A DNA stretch of 64,000 bases from Selaginella moellendorffii (taxonomy: Eukaryota > Streptophyta > Lycopodiopsida > Selaginellales > Selaginellaceae), in contig NW_003314326.1 in the NCBI RefSeq assembly GCF_000143415.4, forward strand, positions 557,141-621,140. Direction: 5' to 3'. The notes under the pieces were generated by a model. That model saw only the letters and a list, made by a program, of their open reading frames with translations. It searched no databases and had not been told where the DNA came from. The first letter of the stretch is position 1. Each line of letters starts with the position of its first letter. This document shows positions 11,126 to 21,385 of the stretch, one piece after another. The position numbers and the translations under genes are program-made.

Positions 11126-11547
11126 TGTTATACTGGAGGAGAGTACATCTGTAAGTTTGCTTGTTTTTCACTTTCTTGTTATGTCTCATGGTATTTTCCC
11201 AAGTTCATTGTTTTCATTGCAAAGTTTATCAATCTCAGGTTTGCATCGATTTCCTGATTTCAACACCTGACGGGGACAGTGTTAAATGCTCCAGGTGGGA
11301 AGTCTTATTGTATTTGGCAAAAGCTTTGGTTTTCTAGGATTGTATCAGAGTATTCTATTGAGAAGCTCCTATGCGTCAACACTCACTAACTCAAAATCAC
11401 GGGGCTGTAGTATCAGAGATTTAATGACGATGGGCATCTTTCTCTCAAGGCTCTCCCATCTAACATTTCATTTTTCTTATAAACCATGCAGGACCACCAC
11501 GGAGGTGACGGTGGCTCTCCAAACTCTATTGGAACTACGTACGCTTC

Positions 11548-13728
11548 TTACAAGTGTACAAGCAAACTCAAAGCTCTGGGATTCAATCCAAAATCCTTTC
11601 CCGGCTGCTCCTTGTTGCTGGCCCTCACATCATCATGATTCCGACGAGCTCCAAACAGCGTTGTCCACTCGAGAAAATCAGGAACAAATGGCATGCTGCA
11701 AATAAGTTCGCGAGCGTTGCGGAGGTGACCGGCCCTGCAAAGAAGATCTACCAGACAAGAGTAGTGCTGCTTGCACGGCTCCACTCCAAAATCCCCGATC
11801 ATGGACAAGAAACACGATCTCCCAGCCTCCAGTTTCCCGGCCTGGCTCAGAGCGCTCAAAACCAGCACGAAGATGGTCTCACCGATCTCGTCCAGCAGCT
11901 TCATCGCATCGAAGAGAGTCATCACTTCTCCCAGTCGCGACCCATCGGTAAATCCAGCAAGAAGCGAGCTCCACGCCACAAGATTTCTATCGGGCATTCT
12001 ATCGAAGATCGTCTTTGCTTGATCCAAATGCCCGTTCTGGGCATACGCTGCTGCGATCGCGGTCCAGCACACGCGATTCCTCTCCGGGAATTCGTCAAAC
12101 ATCGCCTTTGCCTCGTAGATCCTGCCGCTTTGCGAGAGCATTGACACAAATGTGTTCCAGGAAGCCATGTCGTGCTCGGGCATGGCTTGGTGAAAGATCT
12201 TCCGGGCCTCCTCCACAAGGCCCATCTTGGCACACGCGGATAGCACCGCGGTAAGCAGCACCAGATCCTTGGCCGGGATGGAATCAAGCAGCCACAATGC
12301 CGACTCCAGATCGCCGGTCGCCGCATAACCATCGATCATCGCAGTGGCCGTGACGAGATTGTGCCGCGGCATTCGATCGTAGATTGCCTTGGCCGCGCGG
12401 AGATTGGTAGCTCTTCCGCGATCCTGGGAGTTTGAGTAGAGCGCCAGCATCGATCCACAAGAGACGATGTCCCGCTCGCGCATCTCATCGAAGAAGAGAC
12501 GCTCCGCCTCTTGGATCTTCCCATGCTGCGAGTAAATCGCGAGCATCGCGTTGCAGCACACGAGGCTGTGCTGTGGCAATCGATCGAACAGCGCCCTTGA
12601 GTGGCGGAGGCCATCGATCCGGCCGCCAAGAACACCCAGGATGGTGGTGATCGAGAAGGGATCTATGGCCGGCATACTCTCGAAGAGCCTCTCGGCCTCC
12701 TCGATATGCCTAAGCCGGGCATACGCGAAAAGCATCGCGTTCCATGTCACAATGTTTGTCTCTGGCAGCCCATCGAAAACTCTTTTTGCTTCTTCAAGCT
12801 TGCCAGCCACGGTGTATGCCGTGAGCATTGCGTTCCAGGTGACGAGATTCCTGTGCTCCATGCCCGAGAATATTTCTTTCGCGTACTCTATATGCCCAGA
12901 TTGGGCATATGCTGTGAGTAGTGTGGTTTCAGAGATTACATCCTTTTCGGGTATCTTGTCCAGAATGGATTTTACATTTTCAAGGTTACCAGCTTGTATG
13001 TGTCCAAAGAGATATGTATTCCAAGAAATGAGATTTAAAAGGGGCATCTCTACAAAGAATGACACTACTTTATCAAAATGACAAGATTGGGCATATGCTG
13101 AAAGCATGGCATTCCACGTAACGAGGTTCCTTTCGGGCATCTTTTCAAACAAAATTTCAGCGTCTTCAACTTTACTGGCTTGTGCTAATGCCGATAGCAT
13201 TGCCGTGCAAGATACCACGCTGTGTTGTGGCATCGCTAAGAAGATTCGCTTTGATTTATCAAGGTGACCATTTCTGGCATTTGCAAAGAACATTGTGTTC
13301 CACGAGACAGCGTTTCGCTGCTTCATGGAGGTAAATATCTCTTGCGCTCGATCGAGAAAGCCATTATCTGCATACGCGGCAAGGATTGTGTTCCAGGACA
13401 TAATACTGTGCTCCGGCATCGCGTCAAAGATTTGCCTGGCTTGGTTCAAATCTCCGTTGCGCGAGTAGGCCGAAAGCATCAGCTTCCAGGACGAGCAGTT
13501 CTTCCCGGCCAATCCATCAAATACTCGCCGCGCGCTCCTGGCGGTCCCAAATCGCCCATACATCTCGATCAATCTGTTGGAAATCGCAATCGCCTCCTCC
13601 TCTTTCTCCTCCATTTCCAAGAGGCCCTGAATTCTTCTGTGGGCGCTCTCGAGCATAGTGAGCGAGCTACAGGATTGGATGAGATGAAGCGCATCGTTCC
13701 CGGTCACGAGGAAGAAGAAGCAAACCAT
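11548..13728 (-). CDS. PLS-class PPR protein, long S-repeat array
   Basis: Intronless, 726 residues from the ATG at 13728. After a short N-terminal helix region with LIEMYGRFGTARSARRVFD come about 19 short (31-residue) repeats of the form WNAMLSAYAQxGHLDxAKxIFxxMPERN. The end has the E-motif-like stretch DLLCRAGHLRNARELICSMP and FLEWTTLFGARRNHDD but no DYW deaminase. PLS PPRs bind organelle RNA and often take part in C-to-U editing, with a DYW domain in trans when they lack one. The long run of S-type repeats is common in lycophyte PPRs. Start lies 51 bp downstream of the UGT stop on the same strand. Confidence 0.9.
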   Translation of the reverse strand: MVCFFFLVTGNDALHLIQSCSSLTMLESAHRRIQGLLEMEEKEEEAIAISNRLIEMYGRFGTARSARRVFDGLAGKNCSSWKLMLSAYSRNGDLNQARQIFDAMPEHSIMSWNTILAAYADNGFLDRAQEIFTSMKQRNAVSWNTMFFANARNGHLDKSKRIFLAMPQHSVVSCTAMLSALAQASKVEDAEILFEKMPERNLVTWNAMLSAYAQSCHFDKVVSFFVEMPLLNLISWNTYLFGHIQAGNLENVKSILDKIPEKDVISETTLLTAYAQSGHIEYAKEIFSGMEHRNLVTWNAMLTAYTVAGKLEEAKRVFDGLPETNIVTWNAMLFAYARLRHIEEAERLFESMPAIDPFSITTILGVLGGRIDGLRHSRALFDRLPQHSLVCCNAMLAIYSQHGKIQEAERLFFDEMRERDIVSCGSMLALYSNSQDRGRATNLRAAKAIYDRMPRHNLVTATAMIDGYAATGDLESALWLLDSIPAKDLVLLTAVLSACAKMGLVEEARKIFHQAMPEHDMASWNTFVSMLSQSGRIYEAKAMFDEFPERNRVCWTAIAAAYAQNGHLDQAKTIFDRMPDRNLVAWSSLLAGFTDGSRLGEVMTLFDAMKLLDEIGETIFVLVLSALSQAGKLEAGRSCFLSMIGDFGVEPCKQHYSCLVDLLCRAGHLRNARELICSMPFVPDFLEWTTLFGARRNHDDVRASNKEQPGKDFGLNPRALSLLVHL

Positions 13729-13779
13729 GAAAGATTCTTTATTCAGAAGGAATATTCTTTGTCAGGTAGGATAAGAGCC

Positions 13780-15195
13780 CTACTTCCCAGCACTTTTGAA
13801 ACTTTGTGCCCAGCGTCTTGCCTCGACTAGGGAAGATCGCATTGCTCGATCGGCAGCCTTCTGGATATCGCGAGCTCGTCTCCTCATCTCGCGCCCTTCT
13901 TCGGCGATCATCACAGTGGCGATGGCGTCGGATATTTCGGATTGAGTGACAAACCTGGTGCTGGCATCTGGATTGCGAGAGATGATCCTGGCGCCGACCT
14001 TCCACACATCCACCAGGTACTTTGCATTGAGGCTTTGCTCCGCGATAGATGGCCAGCCGACCAGTGGAACTCCACAGCTCAAGCTCTCCAGGATGGAGTT
14101 CCAGCCGCAGTGCGTGACGAATCCACCAATCGAGGGATGCTTGAGAATCTGGAGCTGCGAGCACCAAGGAACGACCATACCTCTCGCAGAAGTTCTTCGC
14201 TGGAACTCCTCGCTCAAGCTCGGCTGCTGGGATCGACGCAAAGCCCACAGGAAGAAGAGATTTTGGTTGAGTTCTTCCAGTGCGCTGGCGAGTTCCTGGA
14301 GCTGCTCCGCGGAGTGCTCCGCCAGCGTTCCAAAGCAGATGTAGAGGACTGAGAGAGGTGGTTTCTCGTGCAGCCAGGAAAGGATTGGAAGATCATCCGG
14401 AGCTACCGGATCATCCATTGGCAGCAAAGGACCGAGTGTGACCAGCTTCACTCCGAGTTGGCGGATGCAAGCAAGAGACTGAGAGTCCAGCTCCGGGATC
14501 GTGTTCACGATCACCCATGGTGCCTCGATCAGGTACTGTGCCAGCTCTAGCGTCCTTTCAAGTTGCTGATCTCTTGGCTTGAGCAGGGCCGTTGGAACGT
14601 CCATATAGTTACACAGAGCTGGAACTCCGGTGAGGCCCGAGACAGTGGAGAGAGCATTGGAAGGCGTGAGAGGTGCATAGCCGCCATCCACGAAAGCTTT
14701 TACTTGGAGACAGAGAAGTAGCCAAGGCGGAGATGGCGTCCAAAACAAAGCCACTGAAGCATTGTGCTTGTCAGCCACGTCCCTGAGGTGGAGAGCGAGG
14801 AAGTCGAGGATCACGCAGGAGATCTGGCCGTGGCGGCTAACGGACGACTCGACTATTTGATCTACGGTACCGTGCTGCGCGCTCATCCATCGCAAAACGG
14901 CCCAGAGTCCTTCCTCACCGCCTTGCTCGAGCTCGACGCTGTCTTCATCGGGAATGAACTCAAAGCTAAGCCCGCTACGCACCGTTTCGGCGTCATCGAT
15001 GTGGGAGAGGCTCGACTCGAATGCCGAGAGCGTGGCAGCCTGTGTTCTTCCGCTGGCGATGAAGGTAACTTTGTTTCCCAGTGATGCGAGCTGGAGTGAC
15101 AATCGAAGCATTGGGGATATGTGGCCATAGAGCGGCAGGGGAACCACAACCAAGTGTGGAGAAGCCATGGAAGCTTGCGGATGTTTCTTCGACAT
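13780..15195 (-). CDS. UDP-glycosyltransferase, family 1, intact
   Basis: Single exon, 471 residues from the ATG at 15195, or 462 from the internal Met at 15168, which aligns better with the UGT at 2786 (both then begin MASP). Catalytic His is His25 (His16 from the second Met) in LPLYGHISPM. The PSPG box runs from [11 protein letters not shown] through [19 protein letters not shown] to AEQ. The protein is nearly the same as the broken copy at 4453-5830 and clearly related to the first UGT. Sugar acceptor unknown. Immediate same-strand neighbour downstream is the PLS-PPR gene. Confidence 0.92.
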   Translation of the reverse strand: MSKKHPQASMASPHLVVVPLPLYGHISPMLRLSLQLASLGNKVTFIASGRTQAATLSAFESSLSHIDDAETVRSGLSFEFIPDEDSVELEQGGEEGLWAVLRWMSAQHGTVDQIVESSVSRHGQISCVILDFLALHLRDVADKHNASVALFWTPSPPWLLLCLQVKAFVDGGYAPLTPSNALSTVSGLTGVPALCNYMDVPTALLKPRDQQLERTLELAQYLIEAPWVIVNTIPELDSQSLACIRQLGVKLVTLGPLLPMDDPVAPDDLPILSWLHEKPPLSVLYICFGTLAEHSAEQLQELASALEELNQNLFFLWALRRSQQPSLSEEFQRRTSARGMVVPWCSQLQILKHPSIGGFVTHCGWNSILESLSCGVPLVGWPSIAEQSLNAKYLVDVWKVGARIISRNPDASTRFVTQSEISDAIATVMIAEEGREMRRRARDIQKAADRAMRSSLVEARRWAQSFKSAGK

Positions 15196-15399
15196 GCTTT
15201 TGCCGCTGCCCTAGTACTAGGAGAAAAGTGCTGCACGGCTGAGGTGTGATATATGTGGATACAAGCGAGCCATGCAAAACGACAGGGAAAACACGAATCT
15301 TTTCTAGACTTGATTTTTAGTGAAGTTTCTTCTTGTTGCAGAGTGATGACTGCATGGCATCAAAGCAACAAGATATACTCTAAATCCCCCTAGAAAGAT

Positions 15400-15510
15400 A
15401 TAGCCACTTTATCCAAATGACCCCTTTGGGCTGCAAGGATTGCCTCAAGATGGCAACAACACTATGTTCCAAGAGACATGGAGCTAAATATTTCTTGCAG
15501 TCGATGAAAC
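15400..15510 (-). pseudogene. Short decayed PLS-PPR fragment
   Basis: Stretches CTTTATCCAAATGACC, CTATGTTCCAAGAGACA and TAAATATTTCTTGCAGTCGA parallel 13250-13350 of the PLS-PPR gene (TTTATCAAGGTGACC, TTGTGTTCCACGAGACA, TAAATATCTCTTGCGCTCGA) in the same order and spacing. One S-type repeat survives with indels. It shows the PPR/UGT unit has been copied more than once. Confidence 0.5.
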
Positions 15511-16397
15511 TTTGTGTTGGAGCCCATCGTTCCCGCTCTGTGACGAATATTGTCAATTCAAATGTTTGTAAGCCCTCGATTAAAAGGTTTGACTGTGACG
15601 GTGCGCCGGCGGAGGCTTCATAGTTTGGAAGGATTCCCACGCGAATCTTTCCGATTAGCGTTGCTATCGACCGAATCGAGCCCGAGACCTCTCACCAGCC
15701 AGCGACGCCGACAGCTCTTCTCCGCGTTATATTCGTACTCAGCTACGCACGCAAACAAACAGCGTATGTATACACGTATGGAATGGAAGAAGCGAACAGA
15801 AAGAACGCATTTAATGTCAAAGAGACGCCGCCCCAGTAAAAGGTTAAAAGGTCTTCGTTTTTACTAATTTATTTGCGAATATTCGTGCGCATGAAGAGAA
15901 AGAACGAGGGCTTAGCTAATGAAAGAAGGAATGATGAACACATTCCAGGCGCTGGCGCTGGCCGGAAGGAGCTAGGTCGATTCGATCGCTAGGGCGCATT
16001 CATTGCGCGGCACAGGTTTGTGAAGCCAAATCTCGTGGTATCGTCGCGCTCCAGGCAAGCAGGCGGCTCCATCGGCATGGGATCGCGATGATCTTTGCTT
16101 ATTTCGATGGAATCCCGAGCGCGGGCACGTATTTCGAGCGCTCCAGGCCGGAATCTCTCCTCTTTTGGGATCGCAATGCGGGTATCCAGCTGCGAGCTCT
16201 GGAAATATTGAAAGGCTGGGCAGTGATTCTTTTCTTCCGGGAAGAAGGAAGGGGCGTGCTCGCCGAGCCAAGACAATGGCGTTAGTTAGGTGGATGTAAC
16301 TGCTGCCTAGTTCCGGAATGCGGCGCGGAACAAGAATCGAGAGCTCTCGTCGTGATCATCCAGGCGCTCGGCTCCAAGCTGGATTGATTATAAGGGG
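15511..16397. other. Spacer and leader of DUF547 gene
   Basis: Mixed-composition DNA with no homologous reading frame. The part nearest 16398 is taken as promoter and 5' leader; TATAAGGGG sits at 16389 just before the start codon, too close to serve as its TATA box. Confidence 0.4.
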
Positions 16398-18897
16398 ATG
16401 GAATCGCCAGAGTTTCAGTTCGACGTTTTCTCCGCGAATGATCATCACTTCTCGCTGCGCGATAGCGTTTCTTTCGTCGATGCCAATGCTGCTAGTGCTG
16501 CTGCGGCTTCGAGACGACACTCGCGATCTATGAGGTATGGCTTTCTCGCGACACTGGTTGATAACTTTGGAAAAGCTGATGCTCGTGAGCTGGAGCAGTG
16601 CGCCGGTGTATCAACGCCCGTCTGGTGGTTGGGGGGAGGCTTTTCAATACAAAGAGGTGAGCAACGCCGATACGCTCTCACTCTCATCGCTAGTTCCCTC
16701 TTCTCTTCTAAAAACTTTTTTCCAGGTCTTTATGCCGGATAAAACAAGAGGGTGGAGCTACATGCTGAAAAGGAGCGATGTTGACACGAGAATTAGCCAG
16801 CGAGCGAGCTTAGAGAAGGACGTAAGTAGCGATGGTTTAACAAAGAAGTTCTATTTCACTTACGTGATCCATCAATTGGTGCTTTTAATTCCGCAGGTTC
16901 ATGAGCTCCAGCTACAGCTTGAGATTGAGAAAACTGTACGGAAGGTGCTGGAGAAGGCCTTAACATCGCCCTGCTGTGAGCCACTATCGTCTGGAGTTTT
17001 AAGTCCTCAGGTGAGTGGAGTGGTGCATTAAACTGTACTATATTTCTGTTTTTTCAAACTGGTCCTTTGTCCGCCTGGCAGATCACGGAGCTCATCAAAG
17101 AGATTTCAAGTCTCGAGTCAGAAGTGGTTCACTTGGAGAAGCACGTACTCTCACTGTACCGGAAAGTGTTCGACGGCAGAGGGACTCCACAAGATGCCAG
17201 CGTTCCAATGCGTCTGCTGTCGTCGAGCGACCATCAACATAACGTCAGCGTCCGACACAGGCCAAGGAAAGCTTATTCTTTCCAGCATAGACGACATGCT
17301 TCCCAGGGCTGCCAATCTCTACAAGATGCTGTCTCATATGCGCATTCGAAAACAAGGCATGCGTCGCTCCTTGGCGGGAAGTTCCGCATTGCGGAGGAGC
17401 AGGAAAACGTAAGCAATGCGTTTCAAAGCCTTTCTTTACCTTTTGCTCTTTATCTTGGCCAGGAAACTCGGGTGTATTCTTCCGAATTTGATGTTCCGAG
17501 TCCGCGGGGTTGGGCCTTGGCGTGTGATCCTCATACGGTAAAAGCCGTTTCGCTGTATCATCTCTGCAATTTCTGGCTTTACGTGTGCAGCCGCTGCAAG
17601 ACGCAGCACCAGATCGCAACTTAACGGAATTCTATGATTCTCCGAACAAACTGTCGGAACGAATGGTGCGCTGTATGGCTGCCATTTACTGTAAACTAGC
17701 TGATCCGCCGCTGCCATCCACTGGAGATGCATTATCTCCACCTTCTTCATCGTCAATGTCGTCAACGGGCACTTCTCGTGATGTATCCAGCGAAGGATGG
17801 AGTCCGCTGTCCAAAGAATCAGTGACTTGTTCAACTAGTATGATCGAAGTCCCCTGGATTCGCGTGGACAAGGAGCGTTTGACTTACGCAGCACAGGCCT
17901 TGCGGAATTTCAGGTGAGTGGTTTTAATGATGGTGTTTTGTTGCTGCTGGCTGACATACCGGCCGACAGATCAATGGTCGAGCAGCTTGAGAGCGTTCAC
18001 CCGGGTGAAATGAAGCATGACGAAAAGCTAGCGTTTTGGATAAATATCCATAACGCGCTGGTGATGCACGTACGAGAATCTCTTCTGATTTAACTCACCT
18101 GATCAAGATTCTCGCTCCTACTAACGTGCGGACATGACGTCTCTTGCAGGCATACTTGGCATATGGAATCCCTCGCAGTAATCTTAAAAGGGCTTCTCTT
18201 TTGCAAAAGGTACATCCACCAGACCATACCAGCTTCTTGCTTAGAAATTGCGTTCGTGTTCCCCATGTTTCAGGCTGCGTATAAAGTAGGTTCATATTCT
18301 ATAAACGCGTGTACCATAGAGAATTCGATTCTTGGCTGCCGCTCTCAACGTCCAGCACAGGTTCTTGCCATCCCACTTGCAACTTGACAGAAATATAGTC
18401 CTTCTGTGCAGTGGCTTCAAACGCTTTTCGGACCCCTCACCAAGTTCAAATCGGAAGAACGTCGAGCTTATGCACTAAACACGCCAGAGCCACTGATCTG
18501 TTTTGCGCTGTGCTCCGGAGGACGCTCCGATCCGGCGGTACTTTTCCCGTTTACTTGCGTGTATCTGGCTCACATTCTGTTCCAGGTGCGAGCTTACACT
18601 CCAAAGTCTGTCAAGACAGAGCTCGAGTCAGCCAAGAGAGACTTTCTACTCGCAAACATCAGCACCAAAAACAGCAAAGTCCTGGCGCCAAAGCTGGTCG
18701 AGGCATATGCGCGCGACGCCGGGCTCTCCTCGAGCAAGCTCCTGGATTGGATCATCCGCAACGCATCTGACAAACAGGCGAGGAACTTTCGGCATGGAAA
18801 GTCGACGGGGCAGCGGCAGCGACACCTGGAATGGATCCCTTACGACTTTAACTTCGGCTACGTGTTTGTGAGGGAGCTCGCGACGACGACGAGATAA
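16398..18897 (+). CDS. MIP1 leucine-zipper + DUF547 protein
   Basis: Eleven-exon model, 579 residues: 16398-16534, 16599-16656 (least certain), 16726-16821, 16897-17010, 17082-17408, 17591-17913, 17970-18069, 18150-18209, 18274-18360, 18412-18537, 18586-18897. All junctions are GT-AG and the frame stays open. Exons 3-5 encode a leucine zipper of the ternary-complex-factor MIP1 type (VHELQLQLEIEKTVRKVLEK, then EISSLESEVVHLEKHVLSLY). Exons 6-11 encode DUF547, with the family hallmark KLAFWINIHNALVMH, AYLAYGIP, NTPEPLICFALCSGG and YDFNFGY near the end. The family is plant-wide; some members interact with MADS or other factors, but the biochemical role is unsettled. A paralogue lies at 58678-61637 with the same intron positions in the DUF547 half. 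Confidence 0.88.
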
Positions 18898-19238
18898 ATG
18901 GTTTTCTTCTCCGAGTGAGTTCTTCACAGCATATTTATTGGTTCTAACTCTGTGTATATTAACACCCCAAAGCGAAGTTTACAGCTTGAAAGAAAAAGAG
19001 ACGCAACACGGGGTGGTATTCACTTTTAAAGAAGCTTCTTCCGCGACAAGAGCGTGAGCCAGCCAAACCATAGGTGCGCGAACGGAAAGCGTGCACACAC
19101 GACTCTCACAACAGCGTTGCTCAGCTCAGCCACAAAAACCAATGACGACGACGACGACGACTTTTCCTCCCTCGATCGGATTCGACAAGCCGGAAGCTAT
19201 GTACAGCTTACTAGGAGGCAGCGGAGGTGGGCGGGGAC

Positions 19239-20297
19239 TTATGATGATGGGGCTGTGACATCCTTGGCAGCAGCACCACCAACCAGCCACTTCAAGCTCC
19301 GCCTCGCAAATCCAGAGACCGCTGCTCCTCGGCTTGCCGCGGACGACTCGCCGCCGCCACTCCAAAGATTGCCGGAACCAACCGAGACGGACCTCCGCAA
19401 AACATCCGGGCTGCGAGCAGCCGGCAACGAGTCGGGCTCGTCGAGTGGAGCAAGCCCGGCAAAGCTGTTTGAGTGGTGGATCACAACCTGAGGAGGAGCA
19501 AGTCCCCGCTGGCTCCTGGCTCGCATTTTCTCCCGGATCTCCATCAGCTCCAGGTCGTGCACCGCCATCTTAAACGACTCCGAGTGCCGCGAGAGTGTCC
19601 TCACCGCCTGGCCCTGGTCGTGCCGCCGGCTGGCATCCAGCGCCTCGTCGGGCTGGTGATCTTCACGAAGAACCGAGCGCTCGGGATCCGCCGCCACCGC
19701 CACCTCCACCTCCACCTCCGCTGCTGCGTCCCGCCGCCCCTCAGCGATGGAGTTGGAGTTTGGATCCCGGCGGAAGGAGCCGACCACTGCCGAGAGAGCG
19801 CGCTGCAGGTGCCCGGACACGGCATTTTGGTCGAGGTTGCGGCGGCAGAGCGGGCAAGTGGAGTGGGTCTCGAGCCACATATCGATGCAATCGGCGTGGA
19901 AGAGGTGGCCGCAATCGGGGAGGAGGCGGACTTGCTCGTTCTCCTCGAACTGGAGCAGGCACACTGTACACTCGGGGCCGGCCTTCCCCTTCTTGCTGGA
20001 TTTGATGGACGAGTATCTCAAGATGGGCAGCTTCTCCAGCGATTCGGGATCCAGGCCGCGGTGCCGCTGCTGCTGCTGCTGCTGCTGCTGGCCTTGCTGC
20101 TGCTGAGCGTTGGGGCCGGCGTTCCAGCCGGTGGCATTCACCATGTTGCAGCGGCGGATGTAGAGCACGAAGAGGGCCATGAAGAAGAAGGTGGTGACGA
20201 GCACCACGACGATGATCGCCATGCTCGCGTTGAATTTGTAGGTGAGATCGCCCGGGTAGAACATCCCGCCGGGGCCGCTGGGTGGGGTCGACGACAT
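19239..20297 (-). CDS. ATL-family RING-H2 ubiquitin ligase
   Basis: Single exon, 352 residues. One membrane segment at about residues 25-47, a poly-Gln tract at 65-77, the ATL signature GLD at 81-83, and a complete RING-H2 with Cys110, Cys113, Cys129, His131, His134, Cys137, Cys148, Cys151 and the Trp141 used in E2 contact. ATL proteins are membrane-anchored E3 ligases, often induced by stress or carbon/nitrogen signals. The C-terminal 190 residues are low complexity. The PILRYSS stretch and NAVSGHLQRAL after the RING are shared with the divergent neighbour at 21386, so the two are paralogues. Confidence 0.93.
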   Translation of the reverse strand: MSSTPPSGPGGMFYPGDLTYKFNASMAIIVVVLVTTFFFMALFVLYIRRCNMVNATGWNAGPNAQQQQGQQQQQQQQRHRGLDPESLEKLPILRYSSIKSSKKGKAGPECTVCLLQFEENEQVRLLPDCGHLFHADCIDMWLETHSTCPLCRRNLDQNAVSGHLQRALSAVVGSFRRDPNSNSIAEGRRDAAAEVEVEVAVAADPERSVLREDHQPDEALDASRRHDQGQAVRTLSRHSESFKMAVHDLELMEIREKMRARSQRGLAPPQVVIHHSNSFAGLAPLDEPDSLPAARSPDVLRRSVSVGSGNLWSGGGESSAASRGAAVSGFARRSLKWLVGGAAAKDVTAPSS

Positions 20298-21385
20298 TGT
20301 AGCAAGCTCTCACTGCTCTCGCGAAATATCGCCCAAATCGATCGATGATGGGAAGGATCTAGATCGAATCGCGGAAAGAAGAAGAAATCCCTCTCGGGCT
20401 GATGGATACCGATCTTAAATAGCCAGACCTTGGTCCTGCCGCTGTTCACACGCAGATTTCCGCGATCGCTCGTCCCTTTGTCGTTGCTGCTGGCCTCGCA
20501 GCGCCTCCTCGATACGATCCAAGAAATAGAACCGGAAAAGAGAACGCGGACACCGCTGTTCTCATCGCACGGCTTTCTAGCCTAATCCCTCACTAGCCAC
20601 GCCAGACAGAGATCCACAACACGCCAAGCCGAGCGCTCCATCGCGTCCTCTCTCCTCTCTCCTCTCTCCTCTCGCCCTCTCGCCCTACCCTAATTTCTCC
20701 CCCTGGAAGAAGAAGAAGAAGTATCGCAGTCGCCAGGCATTGGGGAGAGGCTTTGTTGCCAAAGTCGTATCCGGTAGCTCTGTGCTGGTTGACAAAATTT
20801 CCCCACTGCCACGTGGCCAACACTCGGCCACTTGAAAAAAAATTCTAGTAAGGGAATTTTATTTCTTACATTACGTTGGCGGCCATCAAGATTTTAAACT
20901 TACCATGGCGGCCTTCTAGATGCTCCCAGACCAAAGCATTGTATTCCGGCGCTACTACAGTAAAACGCCAGAAGAATATTCGCAAGAATCTTTCCGACAC
21001 AAGGAGATCGATCCAACGGCTACGATTTGCGTGCGTTTGAAATAATCTTTAAACAAAATAGAAAGATTATCTCCGACGAAAAGGATGAGATGAGCTTCCC
21101 TTCCCTTTCAAAGAGGTAGGGCTGCCTTTCCGTGATATGAATCTTTGGCCTCTCTCTCTGCCAAAAGAAATCTCTCTTTCCTGTGCGCGCCTCGCAGATC
21201 CATCCACCAGCATTTCCTCCATCATCGATCGGCGCCTGCATTTCAACTCCTCTTCTCGATCGATGATCTCTGGCGGTGAGCAGCAGCTCGCAATTCCCTC
21301 TTCTTGGCGTGGCTATGGCGGATTTTCACGAGCGGTGATTTGATCGGCCGAAATATCGACTCGAACTTCTTCCTTGGAGGGAGCT
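20298..21385. promoter_or_regulatory. Shared upstream region of divergent ATL pair
   Basis: About 1.1 kb between two head-to-head ATL start codons. It includes a pyrimidine-rich run of TCCTCTC repeats at 20648-20690 and smaller CT runs at 21150-21170 just before the plus-strand gene; such CT tracts are frequent in plant core promoters and leaders. No protein-like frame crosses it. A single bidirectional control region is inference from layout. Confidence 0.4.

Noticed and set aside
19473-20348. Long plus-strand frame opposite the ATL gene, rich in Leu and Val
   Set aside because: It is the complement of the RING-H2 gene, including its poly-Gln read as poly-Leu.
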